From contig CM044879.1 of the NCBI GenBank assembly GCA_024500155.1, positions 27,608,072 to 27,672,071 of the forward strand: a DNA stretch of 64,000 bases, in the 5' to 3' direction. Shown here one piece after another: positions 21,321 through 33,454 of this stretch (positions within the stretch are counted from its first letter, which is position 1; each line of letters opens with the position of its first letter). Under the pieces are notes generated by a model. That model was not told the origin of the DNA. It searched no databases and worked only from the letters and a program-made list of their open reading frames with translations. Made by a program: the position numbers and the translations under genes. This stretch comes from Chenopodium formosanum (lineage: Eukaryota > Streptophyta > Magnoliopsida > Caryophyllales > Amaranthaceae).

Positions 21321-24300
21321 TCAAGCCACACTTGGTTTTTCCAAACTTGCCATGTATGTCATATAAATAGTCCACAGATAAGAAAATGAATTGCTCGCTA
21401 GCGGCTGCATAAAAAACACTATATTAGAAACAGATAAAAACCCAGCCACTGTGGTCATGAGCTTGCTTAATGAATTACCTGACCCTATTGCCCCATAGCC
21501 CCCCGTTTATAATAAAAGATAAAGCACTGATTAAAGAACACTATAACATCCATCACGAACAAGCAAATGACTGTTACCTGTAAGTGGACAGGAACAAATC
21601 TGAATGTGATGAAATCACATATTGGCCAATACATGACACCATTTAGCATTGTTGGAAGTAAATCCCGCTTCAATCTTGCAAAAATTTCCATGGCATCTTC
21701 ACCTGAAAGAATAGCGAGGAAGAGTGTTAATATAGTGAAGAGAGTAGTTCATATTCATCTCCAACACAGTCAAAGAATCTGAGAGGAAATTTGTAATACA
21801 ACAAAAACCCATTGAATTCTCAGATAATTTCATCAAAACAAAACGGTACAAGCATTAATTACTATGGAACATACCCATTAATCACCAACGACAACTAAAA
21901 TACTGCAAGGACCACAACAAAGCACAAACAAGAAGATAGAGCATTGGAAATTTGTGCTTTAACCGATTTACTACCTATCCACAATCCAAACCTCTCCTTC
22001 ACTATTAGTTCAATTTTTTATCGCAGCAGAGTAAAATTTCCATAGTAAAAATGGCAAACTAAATTTGCAGAAAGGAAATGACTTGAAAAGTTAACCTTCT
22101 CCAACAGTCCAACCTTTACTCCAAATGGATAAGCTAGACAGAGTTAAAGCTGAAAAAGATTTTCCCCAGTCCATATATGCAGTCAGCAGCTACCCAGGCA
22201 ACAGTCCCTCCAACATGACCAACAACATTTGTCCAAGGGCCTTTATTTAGCAATATTGTTAGGCTTCACATAGATGGATATTCCCTCCATAACCACTACT
22301 ACGACAGTGGCTTCACAGAGAATCAAAAAGTAGCTTTCTAATAATAACCTACTGCCCAGAGAACTCAGACTCACAGTTTGAGATATGAATTTTCTCATAT
22401 TACACCCAATTGTTTGTTTTGTAAACTAAAAATAATGGAGAAAGTGGAAATTCATAGGAATTAACGTAGATTGCGTAGATAATATATTGACCAAAATTAA
22501 TGAGAATTTCAAATTCTCATGTTGTCAACCAAACAAGTTGAGGAAACTCCTATAAATTTAATAAGAGAAATAACTACTCGTGAAATACATCCCATAAGAA
22601 GTTGCATTTCATAAGAAGTTATTCCCTTACTAAATTACTAAGAACTTCTTTAATGTATTTGGTTGACAACATGAGAACTTGAAATTCCCATGAATTTTGA
22701 TTTACTAGGGAGGGTTAGTAATTTATTTCTCATGTTTTGTAGAAATGCTTTCGATAAATTCCCACTCACTCCATTTTACTTTTCCGGTCAACCAAGCAGC
22801 TACCCAAGCTATCAACTCCCATTCTTCAAAAAAAAAAAAAAAAATCTATCAACTCCCAAAAACTTCATTTCTTTCTTTTGTTGTTGTCAACCTAGAACTA
22901 TTTCACAGAGAGTGAGGGATAGCTCAAGTGGTTAGAGCTCCCTTCCCGGTTCCAAGAGATCTTGGGATCAATTCTCACCATCCGCCCTTGTGGCTCTCTA
23001 AACACCAAAAAACAACAATAACTATTTCACATGTTAGTATCGCTTTGTGGTCCTTTCTTAGACACAATGTTACTTGGACAAGAGTATGAGTATCGGATAC
23101 AGTGTCTGAAACAAATACTTTAGAGAATTAGGTTACAGGAACATTACCCTAAATTCAGACACGGGATTGGGTATACAAGAATACAACCGTTTCTGACTTA
23201 TATTTAACATTGATATTCATCTATTTCATTAACAAACTAATTCATACATAGATTTGTGTTTCAGTGTCTGCAAAGTAACTTAGTAAGAACTCGGAAGCAG
23301 AAAAAAGACTTTGTTTGGGCTCAATAGGAAACCCAAAGTAATGGTGACTGACCTTAAACCCAAGCAGTCAATGAGCAGCAGTCAGCCCAAAAAACAGAGA
23401 CAATGAATGCAAAGAGTGATCCCTCAAAAAAATTTAACAAGAAGAAGAAAATAATCGAGTGCATGCAACAAATAAGACAGCTAAAATTTAAGCCATCACA
23501 ATCGGTTCCTCTCCCTGTCAACCCCTCCAATATCTTTCTTCTTACAGTAAATTTCATCTTCAATTGCCAGACCTAGGGACATTTCCACAAATTCTAGATC
23601 TGAAAACTTTCAATCTTATCGTGTTAATGGAAGTCTTCAAGACCAATTTTCACCCAGATATTTCCCCACTTAGTCTCTTTTCTTTGATTTATGGTTAGTG
23701 TAGGATGCCCTTTCCGAGTACAAAAGCCGCACCCAACCTGTATTTTATGACCGGATCTGTGTTGGGTTGTATCAAAACCAATACTAAGGCAAATATCCCT
23801 TGTCCAAGTAACATAGCTTAGATTTGTGACTAGTTTCATAGGGGGTTGGCTGGACATTTGGAATGGAGTAGAATCCATTTCAATGCTTGGTTAGACAATT
23901 CTTGTCATGGTACCTTATATCATTAGTATCTAACTTCATTTCAACCCCCTACAATCTAATACCCACCTCATCCCCCAAGTTTCTAAATCCATTCCTCTTT
24001 AGATACAAACCCTAACTAAATACATACTTCGTATCTTTTAGTTTAAACCAAACAAATTTGGCATGGTATGGGGCTCCCCATCTATACCACCTTGGTATGA
24101 GTTCCCAATCCATTCCCTTCTAGTTTACTGAACCAAACGACACTAAATTAAAAGGGTAGTGATTGTGTTCTAACAAATTACGTAAAACAGCAAAACATAT
24201 GTAGACAACTTAATAATTAGAGAGGACATCATGCTGCAGCCTGCACAATTAGAATTTAATGCTTGGGTACAGTGATGAGAAAGCCATATAAATTACTTTG

Positions 24301-27024
24301 ACATGGGTATCAAATGAAGTATGTCATTTAATGAACTTTCAAAATTATTACTCATAGAATGCTCCAGCCACTCACATGTCTAGATAATGTGGCAGAAGCA
24401 TCAGTTGAAAGACTCAAAGACCTAATATATTTTATAACTAAGTAAACAACGAACTGCATACACAAAAACTAAACAGAAAGGTCTTAACTCTTCATGCACC
24501 AATATTGCTATTCTAACTGACATTATTTGCTTTTCTCCTTCAGCAGTTGCTGCAGCAAAATGGCAGTAGAGCTATGTTTTAATCTTAATATATACCCTAA
24601 TTAAGCATGTAGCTCCAGCCCACACTAATCATGCTATCGCAACTGCAAGTTTCAAGCAACTATTGAGTAATAAGATTGGCAATTAAGCTAGTACTCTGCC
24701 CTACTGCTTGACCTACATTTGCTTGCATGAAACCCTAATGCTTCACCTACATTTGCTTGCATGAAAGTGCAAAACATTTGACAGCATCACACAGTTATAC
24801 AGATAGCAAATTAAGTTGTATAATAGTGGGTTTTAAAAATTCCCTACCTTGCAGAGCAGCATTCATCGAGAAGAAAGTAACAGTCATAGTTGGTCCATAA
24901 ACTGTCTGCCCCAATGCCATTTTCTTCACTGTTGTCAGTAAACCCGTTCCTGGAAGAATTCTTGACATGAAATTGAACCAATAATGCAATGTCGGACCTA
25001 AAATCACCCCTCCATATCCAGCCATGCGTAGAGTCCTAATCAAGTCATACGACTCAGAAGATTGCAGTGCAATAGTCTGTCATAAACCAGTCACACCATA
25101 TTAATATATATGCTATGATATTGAGTGCATTTTAATAAGAAAGAATTAAGGAAATCAAAGATAGATTACTTTCTAATTGGCTCACGAAATATAAGATATT
25201 CAGCATAGTTAAATTGTAGGAGATCAAAAGGTAACGGCCATATTTGTAAGGGGGTTCAAGTCATGATGATCATAACATTTTTCTTTTCTTATGGCGTATA
25301 TAAATTATTCATGACAAAAGTATTCTTCCTTTTTCTTTATTTACAACTTTTTATTCGAATTCCCTTCAAAAAAAAATTTTAAAAAAAAAAAAAAAAAAAA
25401 TCGAAGATTTTAAAGGCAAAAGATGTCAAGTGAAATATATTTCAGATATATCCTATAAGTGTCCACAAAAATAAGATAAAGATATACTCCACCTGACATA
25501 TCCAAGATGTATCAGGCAGATGTGTGTTGGTGTCCAATAAGTGCCGAATACGAGACATGCCACTTACAGGGTGTGTTATTGCAAACTAAGCTCATAATCT
25601 ACATAAAACCAAAGAATCATCTAAGAAATTGTAAGCCATAAGGAATTTCCTAATCAGTAATGAAACAAAATAGCATTCTATACAGTTTTTGCATTTCCTA
25701 ACCTTACTCATGTTCATGAGCATACTCTAAAACGCCTTGGTGCGCCTTGAGCCTTTTTATACATTGGTTCCATACTTGCATTTCTTTTAATCCACCCAAC
25801 CCAATCCACCAACTATCTTCACACCTTTCTTCGGTAAAGAAATTAGCACAGAATACATCTTGACAAGCCATGTTCATACCATTTTTTCTTAATAGTACAC
25901 ACATGAACATGAATAAGGTTACATTTTCCCATCCTAACCCCGAAACAATTGTATATGACTTTATAAGATAACTAATCACCACCATTAGTTTGACCCCTAA
26001 TGTTTGACAAAAACCTAAGATGTTTTACAAGTTAATGAGCATAGATATCGTCCAAATTAATAAAGCTCAATATTCCTCTCTCTGTGTCCAAGTAGGCAAG
26101 TATGCATATTCTAAACAACAAGGCAAAGATGAGCTACTTTTCTCACATCAAATAAACATAAGATAAATTAGTTAGGTGAATTTTCGGAGGTTGGTGAATT
26201 CTTGGAGGTTGTTCGCCAAAACCTGGATTGAATCTTGTCTACATTATTGTCCATTACGACACTCAATACTCCAAATTCTCACAATTTCCGCAACATATAA
26301 TTTAGCAATCCTATAGCAAGCTACTGCTTCATAAAACCACTCATATCCTAAAACAATAATAATCCCCTTTTTCAACAAACAATAGTCAATATCTTCCATA
26401 GATTCTTTACTCAATATAGTATAAACAATACCCAAAACATCTTCCCTAATTTAATTCAAAATCCCATTAATTTCCTCTAGGATTTGACATTTTTCCAATA
26501 CAATAACAATCAAATTTACATCATTTTCTTCCCAGCAAAATCCCAAATTAGGTATATCGCAATTCACAAAACCACCTAAAAAAAACTAAAATACAAGAAA
26601 CGATGAAGAAAGAAAATGAAAATGATACCTGAGAAGTCAAATCAGCAGCAATGTAAATAAGAGAAGAAGTAACACTTTTAGTAAGAACAGGGTGAGACTT
26701 AATCAACCCTAAATACCACCCAACAAACCCAGACTTCGATAAAACCGAAGATTTCGTCGACGACGTTGATGAAAATACCGACGGCCTAAACAAAAATGGC
26801 GGCGCCGGAACCTCAACTTCCTTCACTGATTTTCTGAAAAAATTAGAGAATCTGGAATAATACTTTACATTCTGTTGTTGTTGCAACAACTGTTTCAATT
26901 GATTATGACAAATTTGAGAACCAATTTGTTTAGAATTATTGCAAAAATGATGATGTTTGATTTGATTAGAGTAATAATGGCGGAAATTAGCACTACTTTG
27001 ACTGCGTAATAGAGCAATCGCCAT
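21321..27024 (-). CDS. Mpv17/PMP22-family organelle membrane protein (four exons)
   Basis: Exons 26629-27024, 24848-25076, 21578-21702 and 21321-21404 join to 834 nt, 277 aa, all with GT-AG introns of 1552, 3145 and 173 bp. Residues 1-100 are Gln/Ser/Arg-rich with few acidic residues, consistent with an organelle transit peptide. From residue 101 the Mpv17/PMP22 domain shows GWYLGLIKSHPVLTKSVTSS, AADLTSQ, GPTLHYWFNF, LKRDLLPTMLNGVMYWP and the family signature WPICDFITFRFVPVHLQPL. It ends SYLWTIYMTYMASLEKPSVA. Four hydrophobic segments are expected from the family. Mpv17 relatives sit in mitochondrial, chloroplast or peroxisomal membranes and are implicated in metabolite or ion passage; the exact role here is unknown. 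The long N-terminal extension argues for plastid or mitochondrial targeting over peroxisomal. No break is visible. Confidence 0.94.
22495..22695. repeat. Foldback repeat in intron 2 of the Mpv17-like gene
   Basis: Two arms of about 40-50 bp with the shared block TCTCATGTTGTCAACCAAA (about 22516-22534 and inverse about 22655-22674) are separated by about 120 bp. It is probably a foldback MITE; outer borders and target duplication were not resolved. Confidence 0.65.
22908..23019 (+). mobile_element. tRNA-derived SINE with perfect target duplication
   Basis: The 112 bp body begins GAGAGTGAGGGATAGCTC. It has an A-box-like TAGCTCAAGTGG, a B-box-like GGGATCAATTC and a CAACAATA-type 3' end. It is flanked by the perfect 12-bp repeat AACTATTTCACA (22896-22907 and 23020-23031), as expected for LINE-mediated retroposition. 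It lies in intron 2 of the Mpv17-like gene, antisense to it. The 'tRNA' part is not a complete tRNA gene. Confidence 0.88.
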
Positions 27025-27834
27025 GTTTGTTTGGTTGTGAAATGAAGTTGAGAGAAGAAGAAAAGGGAGAAAAGGAGGGTTTTGGAAGGGTTTGAAGTTT
27101 GAAAGAATAAATAATGAAGATTTTTATTTTGGGTGGTTTTTTGTTTTGAATGAAGAAGAGGAAAGAAGGAAGGTGGGGTTAGTTTGTGGTAGAAAGGTGT
27201 GAATTTATGTGGTGACGAAGGTAGTGGGTTGTGTTACAAGTGTGATTTGGGAAAAACGTAGGGGTTTTGTTTTGTTTTGTTTAATTTAAGGGGTTTGTCA
27301 GCAATTCCGGATTATTTGGAGTTGGACCAACTATGCCGACCTTCATGTTATTTCTGATGGAAGTCTTCGTACCACCCACTCAAGATACATCTATACGAAA
27401 TTGTTGTGAAAAAATAGGAGTCATCCACAAAAACTACGCCTTCTAACTTTGAGCTTGGGAGTTTAATCTACATTAGAGAGAGTATAGACACTTTGAAGGT
27501 GGGGATCCCTTACCCTTTCCTCTCACTCTCAAAGTGTTTGACCTGCAAATATCGGACTAAAAAAACTGTTAGGGATGAGGTTCGGTCAAGGTCTTTCTCC
27601 TTACCTTTAAAAAAAAAAATCCCCAAAAGCTAGGTCAAAGGGAGAAAAGCTTATTATTCTATATAAATCCTATATTAACCTTTCATGTGATTGTCACACT
27701 CTATGTTCCTATATTAAATGATGTAGTTTGAAATGTGTCTAAAATTAAATGATGTAAGTATAATTTGTTTGTATAATAGTTTATAGATTTTTTGAAGGAA
27801 AAAAATTATAGTTTGGTAAAATTAAAGAAATATA
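27025..27834. other. 5' flank of the Mpv17-like gene
   Basis: The first 100-300 bp upstream of the ATG are presumed 5' UTR and promoter on the minus strand; no certain TATA box was assigned. The rest shows no recognisable gene. Confidence 0.35.
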
Positions 27835-28720
27835 TACTACTTCTGTTAATGGTTATCTGCAACTTTTACCAAAAATAATGGACGCTAAACATTATGTGCA
27901 ACATTTTCAGATTTTTCCATTTTTTGTAAAGTTTTTAACAAAATTACAAAAATATCAATTACATTCTAAAAACAGAATTAATTAAGTACTAATCTAACCT
28001 AATTAATCTAATTATTCTTATCAAGTTTGCTTCTTCTCCTCCAATAACTCATTAAAATCAAACAAACTAGTTCATCTTATATGCTAAAAACTATCCAATT
28101 TCTCCTTATTCATACCTTAATTTTTCACCTTCTTCATCTTCTCCATTACCTTTCTCTCTCCTCCTTCAACCTCTTTCCAGATCTGGTACAACAAAGAAGA
28201 AGACGACGAACAAGAACACGATGTAGGTTGTTGTTGGTGGGTTGGATGGGTTTTCGGTGGGTGTGGCGGTTTCTTAGGTGGTTTTGGGTTCGAATTGGGG
28301 TGGGTTGTGGTCTGGGTTTGAGTTGGGGTGGGTTTCGTAGTTCTAGACTTCTAGGTTTGACTTGGGTGGGGGTTTTCTGGGTTTGGTTTCTAGTGGGTTG
28401 GTTTCGTGGGTTTAATTTCTAGTGAAGGTGGGAGGGTGTTCGACTGTACGTGGAGGTGAGTGGGTAGTGTTCGTCGATCTGAGTGGTAGTCGTGGATCTG
28501 AGTTTCGGTGGGTGGTCGTGGATCTTGGTTTTGGTGGGTGGTCGTGGAGGTGGTGGTTCCGTCGGTGGGTCAGGTTAATTAGTGGTTTTTTTTTATGATT
28601 TTGATTGATTAATTATTCATGACATACCCTTACTTTTTTGTTAAACCCATTAAGAAATTTTGCCTTGGAATCCGTGTCAAGTCTCAAAGTTGCACATAAC
28701 CGTTAACAGAGGCAGTAGTA
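27835..28720. mobile_element. Non-autonomous TIR element (about 0.9 kb)
   Basis: The ends are inverted over about 32 bp: TACTAC, then TCTGTTAA-GGTTAT-TGCAACTTT at both sides with small gaps. Internally there is a CT-rich half and a GGTGG-rich half. The latter yields a spurious Trp/Arg-rich ORF at 28081-28422. Superfamily is not clear; target duplication is unresolved. Confidence 0.6.
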
Positions 28721-28740
28721 GAAAATTAAGTCAATTATTA

Positions 28741-28927
28741 GGGCATGTTCTGATTTACTGAATTGAGCTGAACTGAACTGAACTGATTGGAGCTGAACTA
28801 AATTGAGTTGAACTGAATAAAGCTGAAATGAATGTTTTATGAGAGAAGGAAATTAAAAGCTAAACTAAACTGAACTGATTGGAGCTGAACTGAACTGAAC
28901 TGAAATTAAGTTGAAGAGAACATGCCC
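28741..28927. mobile_element. Tourist-like MITE with TTA duplication
   Basis: The 187 bp element has termini GGGCATGTTCT and AGAACATGCCC and TTA at 28738-28740 and 28928-28930, the PIF/Harbinger target. The interior is built from many short CTGAA or TGAAC repeats. Confidence 0.8.
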
Positions 28928-28930
28928 TTA

Positions 28931-30940
28931 ATGTTCCATAAGATTTTAAATCAATAACATGAATAGAAAGGTTTATTTTTTCTCAACAAACTCCAACCCA
29001 CTATTGTACAACTATAATGGTAAATCTAATGTTAATATTGTAAAACTACGTTTGGCATGTCTTTCAGTATGCAACTTATTTATGAATGTCAGATGTAATA
29101 AATTTATTATCTCAATCAAAAAGACAATAATTATTTTGTACAAAGTATTTACTAAGATATTAATTTTTTTTATACAAAATATTGATTGATATTTTACATT
29201 TCCCTAAAATTACATACGACATAGTTGTCAAACATATCATTTATCCTATAGTCATATCTACTACCCCATTAGTCTATTTATTTTTTATTTTTTTTTTACA
29301 TCAGCATAATATACTTAAATAAAAATTACAAATAATGGAGTAAGTTCGATAACCTACCCAAAGAAGCTTTATTAGCTCCAATGGGACTACTACTACAAAT
29401 AAAACTACTAAACATCATCCTTGCAAGAAACAGTCGGCTTGAAAAACCAAGTGTTTGCCTTCGAACATGCTTCGAGAGATACCCAAGGTTACCATTGTCA
29501 TCTTTGTATCCCATATATCGTTGATCTTGGAGAATGGACGGAAGATCATAGAATACACTTGGTTGTTAACAATAACACAAGCCTTAACATTAGGCAATAG
29601 GTGTAGGAACAATAGACAACCCAGGCTTAACAACACACTCAGAGTCACTTTGAAAAGTGACTCGGTACCCTTAACTGTGAGTACCTTTGGCCTCTTCTCT
29701 AAGAAAAATACTATTACCATACTAAAAACCCCCAAAAGAAACTTAAGGGAGCTCCCATGTTGGAGAGCAGGGCTAAGATCAAGATAAACGTTTTTCAAAG
29801 TAATTGAAAATCCATTACTAAGCTGAAATAAAGGTTACCAAGGGATAACCTTTGAAAACTCTCTTGACCGTAGAGATCAAAAGAGCTAACAACAAATAAA
29901 CACAAGCCAAGACCAATCTTAAGAACCTAAACATACCACAAAAGGCCAGTTCCCACAATTACCCAAACCCGATCACCAAGACATTGTAAAAGGAGTGAGG
30001 CTAACACATCCCTCTAGCTCCCCAAAAACCATATTACAGCACATGATCGATAACACATGATCGATATTATCCAACCAGGCCCAAACATTACAACGACGAG
30101 AGCATCAAAGAACATCTAACTTATCAACTTTCCACATAGTTACAAAAACACAAGGAGACCACAAACCGTACTAAAACACGAAACTAACTTTACCAAACTG
30201 AAAATTAACAAACTAAACACAAAGGAGCTTAACATGGAGAAAGGTTGTAAATGAGAATTACTAAAATTTAAACAAGAAACCCTAACTAAGTCTTTACCTT
30301 TATCGTGTACTTCGATTAACCCGAAACCTTACACGGCAGTGACAAAGTTAGCTTTGAAATTAAAGCCCCAAATTAAATATGTGATAATTAAATCCAAATT
30401 CAAACAAGAAACCTTAACCCTAACCTTTACCTTTACCTTTACCGGGTGAAGTTAACAACGGCGATGGTTGGGAAAGCTTTGAAAGAGGACCCCCAAGGTG
30501 AAGAAACCCACGAACCTCCTTTGCGATGGAGAACACCGGCAAGAAAGCGGCTTAGTAAAAATGAAAATCATCCCCAAAATTGAAACCCTAACCCGAACTT
30601 TACTTCGTAACCGAAGCATTCGAGATAGCTTTGGGAGACCCTCGACCAGACCTTCACACTTGCAGCGTTGCTTTGGATGCCGGCAGCAGGGGAAAACAGA
30701 GGAAGAGGGGTTTATTTTAGAGAGAAGGAGAAGGCTAGGTTTTGATTGTTTAGAGAGAGAAAGAGTTTTTTTTTTACCATGAGTTAATACTATAAAATTT
30801 ACCCCATTAGTCTAGCAACTATATGAATTAAAGGGAAAAATAAGAAGTGATATTTTAAAGTAATTTCTATAATATCAATTATATAAATCAATATAATTAC
30901 TACCTTTTTTTTGTCAAAATCTAATTAAATCATTTATTAT
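28931..30940. other. Gene-poor interval
   Basis: No family was recognised. 30270-30780 read on the minus strand looks like the 5' leader of a retroelement or transcript (AAACCCTAGCC-type start, CT-rich), but no coding region follows in either orientation. A short CCTTTACC tandem run lies near 30420-30440. Confidence 0.3.
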
Positions 30941-31820
30941 AATGATGATACATAAGATATGGAAGAATTACGTTATTATAATGATAAATTATTTTAGGTA
31001 GATGTGTATGAACGAATTAAGAACACGAAATTAAAAGGAATATATTTTAAAAAAAAAACCAAAAAGAATATATTTATTACAAAGATAATATATAAGATTT
31101 GGAATAATTTTATAACAATAGTTGTATTATAAAAATTTTCCAAATAAGATTTTTGCTAAATAGTGAGGGGGAGTTTTGGAGGGAAAAAACAGCACCAGGA
31201 TGTGACACATGTCACTCCCCATGTCAGTTTTAGCATTTAGTTAATAAATGATACGTCGGGGTCTGGGAAGAACCATAGAATCTTAATTTGAAGGCTCAAT
31301 TCTAATTTCTAAGATAATAAATCATCTAAGCTTGAAGGCATCAAATTAGTAAACAGTAAATTTTGAAATGTCTACCTTTAAGGTTTTAACCATCAAATTC
31401 ACAACTTTATTAATGATGATATATAAGATATGGAAGAATTACGTTATTATAATGATAAAATATTTTAGGTAAATGTGTATGAACGAATTAAGAACACGAA
31501 ATTAAAAGGAATATATTTTTTTAAAAAAAAAAAACCAAAAGGAATATATTTATTATAAAGATAATATATAAGATTTGGAATAATGTTATTAGTTGTATTA
31601 TAAAAATTTTCCAAATAAGATTTTTGCTAAATAGTGAGGGGGAGTTTTGGAGGGAAAAAAAACAGCACCAAGATGTGATACATGTCACTCCCAGTGTCTG
31701 TTTTAGCATTTCGTTATTGAATGATAGGTCGGGGTCTGGAAAGAACCGTAGAATAGTAAACAGGAAATTTTGAAATGTCTACCTTTAAGGTTTTTACCAT
31801 CAAATTCACAACTTTATTAA
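30941..31820 (+). repeat. Two-copy tandem duplication (period about 471 bp)
   Basis: Copy one is 30941-31411 and copy two 31412-31820, nearly identical base by base. Copy two lacks about 60 bp that copy one has near 31285-31345. Both carry GTGAGGGGGAGTTTTGGAGG and a CAGCACCA-GATGTGA block. The latter resembles the interior of the mini-Helitron just downstream, so the unit is probably Helitron-derived. Confidence 0.9.
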
Positions 31821-31825
31821 AATAA

Positions 31826-32020
31826 CTAGATTGGGTCTCGTGCCATGCACATTAATTTAACTATTAAAAATACTATTAGTATATTAACTATATTTTACAA
31901 TAAGCAGTAGATGTCATCTTGAAAAAAAAAATAGTTTCAGGAAGTGACACAAGTCAATTATAGAGTATGTTTTTTCTTAGTGTATAGTTTAATATTACGT
32001 TATAGATGGAATAGTATAGA
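31826..32020 (-). mobile_element. 195-bp mini-Helitron
   Basis: Read on the minus strand it starts TCTATACTATTCC after an A. It ends with the short hairpin GTGC-ATG-GCAC, a 10-base spacer and CTAG before a T. These are the classical Helitron signatures: 5' TC, 3' hairpin plus CTRR, insertion between A and T. No coding capacity. Confidence 0.8.
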
Positions 32021-32040
32021 TATAAAATAATAATTTGTTT

Positions 32041-32042
<2 letters not shown>

Positions 32043-32089
<47 letters not shown>
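32043..32089. repeat. (TA)n microsatellite, left
   Basis: About 23 TA units adjoining the left end of a TIR element. It is one of three TA tracts that separate two elements. Confidence 0.9.
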
Positions 32090-32092
<3 letters not shown>

Positions 32093-32481
32093 ATTTGAGA
32101 TCATGTGAGAACCAAGGTGAATAATAGGAACTAGAAAGTAATCTTGGCCATTGATCGCACTTCATCTAATGGTTCATATTGCACCCACTCTCATTAATGA
32201 CATTCTCGTAATTTCGCTGTTTTCAATTTTTTTTTTTTTTTTTTTGAAAAAAAAAAAACTTTTAAGGCAATTTCATTTACTTTAAGATTGATTTCATTTA
32301 CTTTTACTAAATTTTAATTTCCTTTTGAGAAATGAAACTGGAAACTACTTTATAAAGTTAAAATATTACAAAAATGCCATTAATGAAACGGGAAGCATGT
32401 GAGCCATCCGATTAACATGATCTAAGGGCCTAGATTAGTTTCTAGTTCTTATTTTAGCCTTGGTTCTCATAATAACTTGGT

Positions 32482-32484
<3 letters not shown>
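32090..32484. mobile_element. TIR element bounded by TA microsatellites (first)
   Basis: It has inverted ends built on GAGAACCAAGG and AGGAACTAGAAA (left) and TTTCTAGTTCTTA with CCTTGGTTCTC (right). It is bounded on both sides by (TA)n tracts. Internally a T-run abuts an A-run near 32229-32262. It has no ORF. Confidence 0.75.

Positions 32485-32546
<62 letters not shown>
32485..32546. repeat. (TA)n microsatellite, middle
   Basis: About 31 TA units between the two TIR elements. Confidence 0.9.
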
Positions 32547-32550
<4 letters not shown>

Positions 32551-33233
32551 GAAGACTCATGTAAGAACCCTCCTCTATATAAGAACCCAATCTTATATAA
32601 GAACCAATCTCAGCCCTTTATTAGTTTTGATCTAACCATCTAAAATAATCCTTTAGTAATGGCAATTCTGTAATTTTGAGAATTTCGTATTTAGAACATA
32701 GAAAAAATTTAGAACATAGAAAAAAAATTTAGAACATAAGGTGAAAAAATTAGAACATAAGCAGAAAATTTTAGAACATAAGAAAAATAATTTAGAAGAT
32801 AGCAAAAATTTAGAACATAAGCATCCAAAAAAGTTTTAACATAAGAAAAATAATTTAGAACATTAAGTTGAGAAAAATAATCAAAGCATAGGTAATAATT
32901 AATAACATAATCTGAAAAAATAATTTAGAACATAGAAAAAAATTTAGGACATAAGCTGAAAAAATAATTTAGAATATAGGAACAAATTTAGAACATAAGC
33001 TAAAAAACAATTTAGAACATTAAAAATAATTTGGAACATAAGTAGAAAAAATTTAGAATATAAGAAAAACTTTAAAACATAAACTAAAAAAAAAAATTAT
33101 AACATATTAAAAAAATTTAGAACATAAGCTAAAAAATATAATTTAGAACATAGGAAAAAGGGTTTAGAACATAAGAAAAGATTCTTACCTAAGAAAGGGT
33201 TCTTATATAAGGAGGGGTTCTTACCGATCCCTC

Positions 33234-33236
<3 letters not shown>
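32547..33236. mobile_element. TIR element bounded by TA microsatellites (second), with internal minisatellite
   Basis: The left end has AGAGGAAGACTCATGTAAG and AACCCTCCTC; the right end is the imperfect inverse (GGAGGGGTTCTTACCGATCC). Between about 32685 and 33180 a degenerate unit, roughly TTTAGAACATAAG plus an A-run, recurs around 20 times every 20-30 bp. (TA)n flanks both sides. Confidence 0.78.

Positions 33237-33278
<42 letters not shown>
33237..33278. repeat. (TA)n microsatellite, right
   Basis: About 20 TA units, joined directly to a Helitron-like fragment. Confidence 0.9.
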
Positions 33279-33282
<4 letters not shown>

Positions 33283-33364
33283 TAGTAGCCAATTATGTAA
33301 GAGAATATTAAAATATTTTATAATTAAATAATTCAAATGCCATGTAAGCAAATTTGGCACAGGA
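33279..33364 (+). mobile_element. Helitron fragment of the 41836/56652 family
   Basis: TAGTAGTAGCCAATTATGTAA followed by TTCAAATGCCATGTAAGC matches the internal part of the Helitron at 56720-56800. Both real ends are missing; the TA tract replaces the left side. Confidence 0.55.
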
Positions 33365-33454
33365 AACTACTTTATAAATATTACAAAATTAGCCGAATAA
33401 TGATATCATTAATAGATTAATACCTTATTAGGGGCTGATTAGGGAAAAGGGTAG

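Noticed and set aside
22916..22980. A functional tRNA gene
   Set aside because: A- and B-box-like motifs are present, but a full cloverleaf with acceptor stem is not; the 12-bp target duplication shows a SINE.
28081..28422. Trp/Arg/Leu-rich ORF, at first sight a membrane protein
   Set aside because: Composed of CT-rich and GGTGG-rich DNA inside a TIR element; no conserved motif.
32685..33180. CRISPR-like repeat-spacer pattern
   Set aside because: The repeated TTTAGAACATA units have irregular short spacing and no unique spacers.
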